DNA of 5,129 bases from assembly GCA_030590185.1 (NCBI GenBank), contig JAUUZB010000415.1:1-5129 (forward strand), written 5' to 3'. The translations under genes and the position numbers were made by a program. The DNA is from Deltaproteobacteria bacterium (GTDB taxonomy: Bacteria; Myxococcota; XYA12-FULL-58-9; JAUUZB01). The notes under the pieces are model-generated. The model saw only the letters and a list, made by a program, of their open reading frames with translations. It did no database searches and was not told the DNA's origin. Positions 1 to 5,129 of the stretch are shown here, in pieces (the stretch's first letter is position 1; each line of letters begins with the position of its first letter).

Positions 1-1050
1 CGGGTCGATGACCGCTTCGACCTCCGGTCCATGGGAGAGGAAGCCGCCCATGAGCACATATTTGAGGTCGTAGACCAGGCTGGCGTTCATCATCGTGCAG
101 GGCACGTATTGCTTGCTGCCGCCGGCCATGTTCTCGCCGGCGACGCGCCCGCCCCAGTAGCAGGGCTCCCAGGTGCGGGTGGGTGCGTGGACTTGGAGCA
201 TGGGATCGAAAACCGTGGCCACGTCACCGGCGGCGTAGACATCGGGGTGACTCGTCCGCAGGTGCCCGTCGACCTTGACCCAACGATCCACCACGATCTC
301 GGTGCCCTCGAACAGCGATGTCTCCGGCGCCACCCCGATGGCGGCCACCACCGCGGAGCACTCGATACGTCGGTCTTGGTTGGTGACCACCGCCACCAGC
401 TCGCCATCTCGTCCCTCGAAGTGGTCGACCTCCTCCTCGAGATGCACGGTCACACCGTCGTCATGCAGACGCTCCAAGAGCTTGTCCGCCGCGTCGTCGT
501 CGAAGATCGGCCGGCCGACCTTGGGGTCGCGCACCAGCATCACAGCGGGTACACCCAAGCCCTTGCAGTCCCAGGCGAACTCGAGCCCGAGGATGCCCGC
601 TCCGATGATCACGGCGGGTTTGTCGGGCTGCGCGGTGACCGCCGCCTTGATGGCGGCGCAGTCGTCCCACGTCCGGTAGGTAAAAAAGCCCCGGAGGTCG
701 GTGTCTGGCCACGGCGGGACGAAGGGACGAGCGCCGGTGGCGACCAGCAACTTGTCCCAGGGCAGGGTCGTGCCATCCGCGAGGGCGACGGTGTGGGCAT
801 CGACGTCGATGCGGGTGGCGCGTCCGCTGACCGCCCGCAGGCGCAGGCGGTCGAACATCGCCGCGGGCCGAACGTGCAGCTCGTCGTCGTCGATGGCGCC
901 GTGCAGCCACTCCGAGAGTCCGGCGCGGTAGTAGGGAGGATGGGGCTCGTCACCGATGAGCGCGATGTCGCCGTCCGAATCCCGTTCGCGGATCGACATT
1001 GCCGCGGCCAGACCAGCGACGCCGTTACCGATGATGACGTAGCGTTTCAC
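1..1050 (-). CDS. NAD(P)/FAD-dependent oxidoreductase, NirB/rubredoxin-reductase type (C-terminus outside window)
   Basis: The 350 codons visible are open from a GTG start at 1050 to the window edge with no stop. Seen: an N-terminal FAD dinucleotide fold with GNGVAG at residues 8-13, the ATGA strand at 104-107, a second Rossmann fold with GAGILG at 150-155 for NAD(P)H, and the flavin-binding YAAGD at about 272-276. The segment DEPHPPYYRAGLSEWL (34-49) and the late WGGRVAGENMAG are typical of the NirB large-subunit N-terminus and rubredoxin/FlRd reductases. There is no redox-active CxxC near the N-terminus, so a disulfide reductase is unlikely. The likely role is moving electrons between NAD(P)H and a protein partner in the cytoplasm. 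The start overlaps the stop of the upstream FeS gene (GTGA, 4 bases), and a purine-rich GGGGAGG lies 7 bases before it, which suggests translational coupling. The partner is inferred to be the FeS/CCG protein encoded upstream. The exact substrate cannot be told. Confidence 0.93.
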   Translation of the reverse strand, partial: MKRYVIIGNGVAGLAAAMSIRERDSDGDIALIGDEPHPPYYRAGLSEWLHGAIDDDELHVRPAAMFDRLRLRAVSGRATRIDVDAHTVALADGTTLPWDKLLVATGARPFVPPWPDTDLRGFFTYRTWDDCAAIKAAVTAQPDKPAVIIGAGILGLEFAWDCKGLGVPAVMLVRDPKVGRPIFDDDAADKLLERLHDDGVTVHLEEEVDHFEGRDGELVAVVTNQDRRIECSAVVAAIGVAPETSLFEGTEIVVDRWVKVDGHLRTSHPDVYAAGDVATVFDPMLQVHAPTRTWEPCYWGGRVAGENMAGGSKQYVPCTMMNASLVYDLKYVLMGGFLSHGPEVEAVIDP

Positions 1051-2222
1051 TCGCCCCCCTCCCCTCGCGTCTTCGCCCGGCGCCGCACCGACTCCAGCAC
1101 GAGCTTCTGCAGCTCAACGATCTCGACGTCGCCCTCCTGGTGCACCTTCTCGTAGGACTCCTGGCAGGTGACGCACTCGACGGCCATCTTGCCAGCGCCG
1201 GTGGCCTTGGCCTGATCCAAACGCTTGCGCCGCAGCTCGCGGGTCTTCGCCTCGTTGAGGTCGAAGCCGTAGTAACCGCAACACAGCCCGTCGCGACCGC
1301 TCTCTTCGATCTCGTTGACCTCGAACACCCCTTCCATCAGCTCTCTGGCCCTGTGGCCACGGTTCATCTTGCGGGTGAGGTGGCAGGAGTCGTGAAAGGT
1401 GATCGGATCGTCGCTCGGATCGAGGTCGAGTTTGTCGCGGTTGCGCTGCAGCCATTCGACGGTGGAGATCGACTCGAAGGCACCCCCGCTGCGGCGGGCG
1501 AGCACCTGCACGGCGGCGACGCACTCGGCGCAACCCGACACGACCACCTTGGGTTGAACCTCGGTGATGAGCTTCTCGAGGCCGAGCAGCAGCTCCTCGC
1601 CGCGCTCCACGTCGCCGCTCAGGTACTGCGGCCAACCGCAACAGGTCCGCAGGCCGGCGAGGACCTCGTACTCGATGCCCATCTCGTCGGCGAGATCGAG
1701 GGTGACCGTGGGGCTGCCGGTGTGGGAGAAGGCGTAGCAGCCGAAGTACATGAGAGTATCGCGCTGCTCGAGCTCCAGCTTGTCGAGGTGTGGCCAAACG
1801 CGCGGATCGGCGCTGCTCTTAGCGTAGAGTCGAAAGGCGCTGGCGAGCAGGTCCTTGTACCAGGGCTGCAGGCCGTGCCCGCCCTTGAGACGGGCGTAGG
1901 TCGTGTAACGGCTGGGACGTTGGGGCAGGTTCGCCCGCAGGTGCAGCATCATGTGATCCCGCGGCGCGCCGGTGGGACAGGCCTCCGTACAACGGCCACA
2001 CTGCACGCAGTCGATGACGAACTGCCGGACGCGATCGGTCATCGCGCTCGGGTCGTCGGCGGCGGCGTTGAGCTCGGAGATCGGCACGTCCGGATCGACC
2101 ACCGGACAGGCCTTCATGCACAGGTCGTAGCCGACGCAGGCGCCGTTGCCGACGTCGTTGAGGTCCTCGAGGAAACGCCGCAGGCCGGGCGCCGGTGGTT
2201 GGCGACTACCAGTACTTTTCAA
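1047..2222 (-). CDS. (Fe-S)-binding protein with ferredoxin and two CCG domains (GlpC/GlcF/HdrD-like)
   Basis: A 391-residue soluble protein, the usual size for the GlpC/GlcF/HdrD class, which passes electrons between a flavoprotein and a downstream acceptor. Ferredoxin-like part: first motif C29-x5-C35-x3-C39-P, with Tyr at position 32 where a second cysteine is normal; second motif complete, C72-x2-C75-x2-C78-x3-C82-P. Then come two CCG domains: C162-x31-CC(194-195)-x35-CxxC(231-234) and C280-x33-CC(314-315)-x34-CxxC(350-353). Both have all five cysteines, as in HdrB, where such motifs hold non-cubane [4Fe-4S] clusters. No membrane segment is seen. Start: TTG at 2222 is preferred because GGGGAG sits 8 bases before it. 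A GTG at 2273 also has a purine-rich site, but would add 17 residues that only translate the 3' end of the upstream gene. The gene overlaps the upstream reductase by 17 bases and the downstream flavoprotein by 4. The physiological substrate is unknown. A glycolate or glycerol-phosphate role is not supported, because no matching dehydrogenase is seen here. Confidence 0.93.
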   Translation of the reverse strand: MKSTGSRQPPAPGLRRFLEDLNDVGNGACVGYDLCMKACPVVDPDVPISELNAAADDPSAMTDRVRQFVIDCVQCGRCTEACPTGAPRDHMMLHLRANLPQRPSRYTTYARLKGGHGLQPWYKDLLASAFRLYAKSSADPRVWPHLDKLELEQRDTLMYFGCYAFSHTGSPTVTLDLADEMGIEYEVLAGLRTCCGWPQYLSGDVERGEELLLGLEKLITEVQPKVVVSGCAECVAAVQVLARRSGGAFESISTVEWLQRNRDKLDLDPSDDPITFHDSCHLTRKMNRGHRARELMEGVFEVNEIEESGRDGLCCGYYGFDLNEAKTRELRRKRLDQAKATGAGKMAVECVTCQESYEKVHQEGDVEIVELQKLVLESVRRRAKTRGEGGE

Positions 2223-3009
2223 CGAAGATGCTCCCCGGCTTCTTGCGGCTGTGCACGGTGAAGCCCTGCTCACCGAGCCCCTCTTCCATGCCCTTGATCA
2301 TCTCCGGGTGCCCACACAGGAACACCGCATCCTTTTCCGGATCGACCGGGCGGCCCAGGGTCGACTCGATGGTGCCGTCCTCGAAGAAGTCGTAGACCCG
2401 GCCGACCTTGCCCTGCCACGCCGTGTCCCGTTTCGGCTCATCGATGCAGGACAGGTAATGAAACTCGGGACGGGCGGCGGCCAGGTTCTCGAGGTTGTTG
2501 CGATAGCCGAGATCCCAGGAGACGCGCGCCCCGTGGATGATGATCGTCTTGCGGCCTTCGAATTTGTACTCGGAGCGCAGCATGCTCAGATAGGGCGCCA
2601 GCCCGGTGCCGGTCGCGACCAGCAGAATGTTGCGCTCCTCGCCGGCGTCCTTGAGGGTGAACATGCCGGTGGTCTTCGGCCCGAGATACACCCGGTCTCC
2701 CTCGGCGAGGGCGAAGAGGCGCGGGGTCAAGGCGCCGCTCGACACCAGGGCGACATAGAACTCCAGATACTCGCCCTCCAGGCTCGATGAGGAGATGGAG
2801 TAGGCGCGGCGGATCAGCTTATCCGGCTTGGGCGGCTCCGACTCCGGCTCGGCGTAATCGACCCTTGGCGCGTCCGGCGGCGTGCCGAGCACCGTGTACT
2901 GGCCAGGCACGAACGCCGACAGCTCGAAGTCCGGTTTGATCCGGATCACCAACAGGCCGTGGTTGATCTCGGTTCGTTTGACGACAGTGGCATTGAGCTC
3001 GATGGCCAT
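2206..3009 (-). CDS. fpr: Ferredoxin/flavodoxin-NADP+ reductase (Fpr type)
   Basis: A 267-residue FAD enzyme expected to shuttle electrons between NADP(H) and ferredoxin or another FeS partner in the cytoplasm. Seen: an N-terminal FAD-binding barrel with GQY near residue 36 and RAYS at 68-71, the second barrel strand LEFYVALV with TPRL just after it, the nucleotide-binding VATGTGLAPYLSML (about 131-144), CGHPEM at 232-237, and a terminal YW. E. coli Fpr also ends in an aromatic YW that packs against the flavin. Start: ATG at 3009 with GGAGA 8 bases upstream; a longer reading to 3123 would run back through the preceding gene and lacks support. An acidic, proline-rich insertion at about residues 43-66, just before RAYS, makes this loop longer than in E. 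coli Fpr. It begins 22 bases after the kinase-fusion gene and overlaps the start of the FeS/CCG gene, so its natural partner may be that protein and not a free ferredoxin (inference). Confidence 0.93.
   Translation of the reverse strand: MAIELNATVVKRTEINHGLLVIRIKPDFELSAFVPGQYTVLGTPPDAPRVDYAEPESEPPKPDKLIRRAYSISSSSLEGEYLEFYVALVSSGALTPRLFALAEGDRVYLGPKTTGMFTLKDAGEERNILLVATGTGLAPYLSMLRSEYKFEGRKTIIIHGARVSWDLGYRNNLENLAAARPEFHYLSCIDEPKRDTAWQGKVGRVYDFFEDGTIESTLGRPVDPEKDAVFLCGHPEMIKGMEEGLGEQGFTVHSRKKPGSIFVEKYW
2231..2236 (-). promoter_or_regulatory. Ribosome binding site for a TTG start of the FeS/CCG gene
   Basis: GGGGAG on the minus strand, 8 bases before the in-frame TTG at 2222 and inside the 3' end of the reductase gene. 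It supports a TTG start and coupled translation. The competing GTG at 2273 has a purine-rich GAGGGG before it, so the choice is not certain. Confidence 0.55.
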
Positions 3010-3031
3010 TTTTTGAATCTCCGTTCGGCGC

Positions 3032-4525
3032 TCAGTAGAGATGATTGCCGAGTTGCGCAAGCCCCGACTGGACCGAGTTGTCGGTGCGCACCTCGGCGAG
3101 CGGAATGCTCTCCTCGCGCTCACCGAGCACCGCCGGCATCAGCCGGCTCTCGCCCGCCTTCAAGTGATCGGCGAGCTTGTGCGCCAGGCGCGAAGCGAGG
3201 GTGATGTCCATGTTGTTCGGCGTGGCCCCACGGATGTCGCGGGAAAAGGGCTCGCAGATCAGGCGCATCTGGAAACTCTCACCAGAGGCGAGGAGCTGAT
3301 CGCGGAAAAACTCGGCGGCGTTCCCGGTGTGTCCCTCAGCCTTGCGCTCGGCTTTGCCGTAGCCCTCGGCAACCACAATCACCGCGTGGCGACGTTGAGC
3401 GAGGGCAGCCGCGACCTTTTTGGGATCGTGCTCCGAGGCGGGCAACATCGCGAGGTCGGCGCCAGCGCCGAGGCAGGAGTGCAGCGCGTGGAAGCCACCC
3501 TCGGCACCCATCATCTCGACGATGTAGCAACGCTTGTGGGTGCGCGCGTCCGCCATGTAGCCGCGGATCTTGTCCGCCCCGACCTCGACGCCGGTGTGCT
3601 CACCGATGCAGTTGGTGCCAAAGACATCGCTGTCGATGGTGACCGGGATGAAATAAACGTGCACGTCGGCCGGTAACGAATCCGCCAACGCCTTGGTGCC
3701 GGCGAGGGTGCCGTTGCCGCCGATGCCCACCAGCACCTTGACCTGGCGCTCGAGTAGGTTGCGAACCGCCTGATCTTGTACCTCCCGTTCCTTGAACTCC
3801 GGAAAACGCTCGGAGCGGAACCCGGCGCCGGCCGCGCCACGCAGCGGCTGGGACCACTGCACGCCCGGGATGTGGTCGAGCTGGTTGAAACGCTCCTGAT
3901 CGTGGATCAGGCAGCGGTAGTCCGCGGTGCGGTTGGAGACCAGGGAACGGAAGCCTTCAGCGGCCACGAAGACGCGGCGGTCGAGCTTCTCGAGGTACTC
4001 GGTGACAAAGGCGGTGACCGGATTGTAGCCGGGTGCGCAACCGCCGTCCTGGATGACCAACACGTCCATGGTGTCGAACAGGTCGGCGCCCTCACGCACG
4101 TAGGAGGCCATCTGGCGGGAGAAGCCCTTGATGATCTTGAGCGCGACGGCCGAGGGGATGGCGTCGGGGTTTTCCAGATCACGCCCCTCGAGGGTGAGCA
4201 GCACCGACGGTCGAGTGGCGATCACCGAGCCGGTGCGGGGCCGGTCATCGATCAGCGCGATCTCACCGAACAGGTCACCCTTGGCGAAGGAGGCCACCCG
4301 GTGGCCCCAGCGCTCGAGTATCAGCTCGCCCTCGGCCACGATGAGGGCCGCGGTGCCGGCGTCGCCCTCGGAGAATACGACATCGTCGGCGGCGTACTCG
4401 ACCGCTCGGAGGATCGGCAGGAGAAGACGGATCTCGTCGTCGGTGAGGCGCCCAAAGGGACGGACCTCGCGCAGGATGGCGAAGATATCGGGATCGCCCG
4501 GGGTGAGCGGTGTTTGCTTGGCCAC
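3032..4525 (-). CDS. Cyclic-nucleotide-binding domain fused to a divergent 6-phosphofructokinase
   Basis: A 497-residue fusion. Residues about 15-145 form a CNB domain; its phosphate-binding cassette has FGEIAL (87-92) and PRTGSV (96-101), keeping the Glu (ribose contact) and Arg97 (phosphate contact) of the CRP/PKA family. Residues about 152-497 are a phosphofructokinase fold that normally makes fructose 1,6-bisphosphate from fructose 6-phosphate. Against E. coli PfkA I see GGCAPGYN (161-168) for GGDAPGMN, RFPEF with the ATP-contacting Arg (240), GGNG (269-272) for GGDG, PVTIDSD (294-300) for PGTIDND with the catalytic Asp298, Arg332 for R162, VEMMGA (336-341) for VEVMGR, Glu387 for E222, and RGATP (432-436) for RGGSP. 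So the catalytic Asp remains, but the Mg-binding Asp103 is Asn271, G124 is Val and R171 is Ala. Start: GTG at 4525 with AGGAGG 5 bases upstream; a GTG at 4555 would lie within the predicted promoter. First gene of the block. Activity, donor (ATP or PPi) and ligand are uncertain; the fold assignment is firm. Confidence 0.92.
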   Translation of the reverse strand: MAKQTPLTPGDPDIFAILREVRPFGRLTDDEIRLLLPILRAVEYAADDVVFSEGDAGTAALIVAEGELILERWGHRVASFAKGDLFGEIALIDDRPRTGSVIATRPSVLLTLEGRDLENPDAIPSAVALKIIKGFSRQMASYVREGADLFDTMDVLVIQDGGCAPGYNPVTAFVTEYLEKLDRRVFVAAEGFRSLVSNRTADYRCLIHDQERFNQLDHIPGVQWSQPLRGAAGAGFRSERFPEFKEREVQDQAVRNLLERQVKVLVGIGGNGTLAGTKALADSLPADVHVYFIPVTIDSDVFGTNCIGEHTGVEVGADKIRGYMADARTHKRCYIVEMMGAEGGFHALHSCLGAGADLAMLPASEHDPKKVAAALAQRRHAVIVVAEGYGKAERKAEGHTGNAAEFFRDQLLASGESFQMRLICEPFSRDIRGATPNNMDITLASRLAHKLADHLKAGESRLMPAVLGEREESIPLAEVRTDNSVQSGLAQLGNHLY

Positions 4526-4529
4526 GGTT

Positions 4530-4536
4530 CCCTCCT
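4530..4536 (-). promoter_or_regulatory. Ribosome binding site fixing the kinase-fusion start
   Basis: AGGAGGG on the minus strand, with AGGAGG ending 5 bases before the GTG at 4525. It is a near-perfect anti-16S match and is the main reason to prefer this start over the in-frame GTG at 4555. Confidence 0.8.
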
Positions 4537-4553
4537 CTCGGTTGTGGCGTGGC

Positions 4554-4582
4554 ACTCAAGCGTCAGCCCCGGGGCGTGTCAA
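4554..4582 (-). promoter_or_regulatory. Candidate sigma-70-type promoter of the minus-strand block
   Basis: On the minus strand TTGACA (4582-4577) is a perfect -35 box, followed by a 17-base spacer and TTGAGT (4559-4554), which matches three of six bases of TATAAT including the first and last. Transcription would begin near 4547, giving a leader of about 20 bases that holds the ribosome site of the GTG start at 4525. The spacer contains a perfect 10-base palindrome, GCCCCGGGGC (4566-4575), which could be an operator or chance in GC-rich DNA. The weak -10 box makes this a moderate call. Confidence 0.45.
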
Positions 4583-4688
4583 GGGCGGGGGCTCGAGCTG
4601 GCGGCGGGATTGACGACCGGCCGCTCCAGGCCCCGCGCCTTGCTGGCCTTTATCACGACTAGCTGATCTGCTTAGGTCCCCGGCCCTG
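4583..4688. other. Remainder of the divergent intergenic spacer
   Basis: This part of the spacer holds no coding region I can support. A TTGACG (4610-4615, plus strand) could be a -35 box for pdxA, but no acceptable -10 sequence lies 16-18 bases downstream; TATCAC (4651-4656) is the only AT-rich hexamer near the gene and has no -35 partner. An 8-base palindrome GCTCGAGC lies at 4591-4598. No terminator hairpin with a T-run is seen on either strand. Confidence 0.4.
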
Positions 4689-5129
4689 ATGACCGACTCG
4701 ACCGCACAGCTGCCACGCATCGGGATCCCACTCGGGGATCCCGCCGGTGTAGGCCCAGAGATCGCAGTCAGCGCAGCAGCGAATCCAGACCTGCGCGCCA
4801 TCGCCCAGCCCTTGTTGATCGGCAGCCGGTCCGTGGTCGAGGGCGCACGCGCCGTGCGGGGGTTAGACCACACGGTGCGGGTCGTGGAGGAGATGCCGGC
4901 CGGGGGATCCGACCCGCACATCATCGATCTATTCGAGGTCAACGAGGCCAACACCGACATCAACGCCGATGCGATCCAACCAGGCGTCGTCCAAGCCAGC
5001 TGCGGCCGCGCCGCCTACGGGTGGATCGCCGCGGCCACCCGGCTCGCGATGACGGGCGCCATCGACGCCATCGCCACCCCACCGATCCACAAGGAGGCAC
5101 TGCGGGCCGCCGGCATTCCGCACGTCGGC
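4689..5129 (+). CDS. pdxA: PdxA-family 4-phosphate dehydrogenase (N-terminal 147 residues)
   Basis: An ATG start followed by 147 open codons to the window edge; the family is about 330 residues, so over half is missing. PdxA oxidises 4-phosphohydroxy-L-threonine with NAD in pyridoxal 5'-phosphate synthesis. The PdxA2 relatives act on D-threonate/D-erythronate 4-phosphate. Seen: the opening strand and glycine-rich motif GDPAGVGPE (16-24), a middle segment CGRAAYGWIAAATRLAM, and ATPPIHKEAL (129-138) followed by AGIPHVG, matching ITGPVHKGVINDAGIPFTG in E. coli PdxA. The window stops just before the expected GHTE substrate motif, and all metal-binding histidines lie outside. The middle segment looks more like the PdxA2-type and general bacterial PdxA proteins than E. 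coli PdxA, so the pathway is open. The start has only a weak AGGT 11 bases upstream. The gene is divergent from the phosphofructokinase fusion, with 163 bases between the starts. Confidence 0.92.
   Translation, partial: MTDSTAQLPRIGIPLGDPAGVGPEIAVSAAANPDLRAIAQPLLIGSRSVVEGARAVRGLDHTVRVVEEMPAGGSDPHIIDLFEVNEANTDINADAIQPGVVQASCGRAAYGWIAAATRLAMTGAIDAIATPPIHKEALRAAGIPHVG

Noticed and set aside
31..1155. A 374-codon plus-strand open frame and another of 373 codons at 1140-2261
   Set aside because: Both lie antisense to well-recognised minus-strand enzymes, show no domain or motif, and are what high-GC codon bias produces on the opposite strand.
2209..2270. Possible sequencing frameshift between the NADP reductase and the FeS/CCG gene, suggesting one fused protein
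   Set aside because: The reductase ends in the family's normal YW terminus followed by a stop, so the two genes are separate.
3010..3123. A longer N-terminus for the NADP reductase
   Set aside because: The extra 38 residues are only an out-of-frame reading of the kinase gene's 3' end; the ATG at 3009 has a good ribosome site and matches family length.
4543..4558. A CRP-like site (TGTGG, six bases, ACTCA), tempting because the adjacent protein has a cyclic-nucleotide domain
   Set aside because: Only 7 of 10 consensus positions match and the second half is poor; it also overlaps the predicted -10 box. Not distinguishable from chance.
3776..4666. A 296-codon plus-strand open frame opposite the kinase fusion
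   Set aside because: It mirrors the codon structure of the fusion gene, has no recognisable motif, and runs through the divergent promoter region.
4722..4742. Repeated GGGATCCC in the start of the pdxA-type gene
   Set aside because: It lies in codons for the conserved glycine-rich motif and its flank; two short copies are explained by coding sequence.

Overview
The window is a dense, GC-rich stretch of bacterial chromosome with no RNA gene, mobile element, CRISPR array or long non-coding gap. A four-gene operon-like block runs on the minus strand (read from about 4582 down to 1). It is separated by a 163-base divergent spacer from a plus-strand pdxA-type gene that runs off the right edge. 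High GC, heavy GTG/TTG start use, strong Shine-Dalgarno sites and an E. coli-type ferredoxin-NADP reductase suggest a Gram-negative bacterium, perhaps a proteobacterium or a neighbouring phylum. The sequence alone does not fix the taxon.

Order of the minus-strand block in the direction of transcription: (1) 4525-3032, a fusion of an N-terminal cyclic-nucleotide-binding (CNB) domain to a divergent 6-phosphofructokinase domain; (2) 3009-2206, a ferredoxin/flavodoxin-NADP reductase of the Fpr type; (3) 2222-1047, a soluble iron-sulfur protein of the GlpC/GlcF/HdrD class with two ferredoxin motifs, the first lacking one cysteine, and two complete CCG motifs; (4) 1050 to beyond base 1, an NAD(P)/FAD-dependent oxidoreductase of the NirB/rubredoxin-reductase type, truncated by the window. 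Gene 1 to gene 2 is 22 bases. Gene 2 to gene 3 probably overlaps by 17 bases, using a TTG start. Genes 3 and 4 overlap by four bases (GTGA). A candidate sigma-70-type promoter with a perfect TTGACA -35 box lies just upstream of gene 1.

The reading I favour is inference: genes 2-4 form a cytoplasmic electron-transfer module (pyridine-nucleotide flavoprotein, FeS/CCG protein, second pyridine-nucleotide flavoprotein). It resembles heterodisulfide-reductase systems in its FeS/CCG part, but no HdrA is present here. Gene 1 ties this module to a sugar-phosphate enzyme that may respond to a cyclic nucleotide. The fused kinase keeps its catalytic aspartate but has lost or changed several ligand residues, including the Mg-binding aspartate of the GGDG loop. 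It may therefore be an altered enzyme or a sensor. This combination is the most interesting content of the window.

The divergent gene at 4689-5129 is the N-terminal part of a PdxA-family dehydrogenase (pyridoxal phosphate synthesis, or the related PdxA2 sugar-acid catabolism). Nothing seen links it functionally to the minus-strand block.
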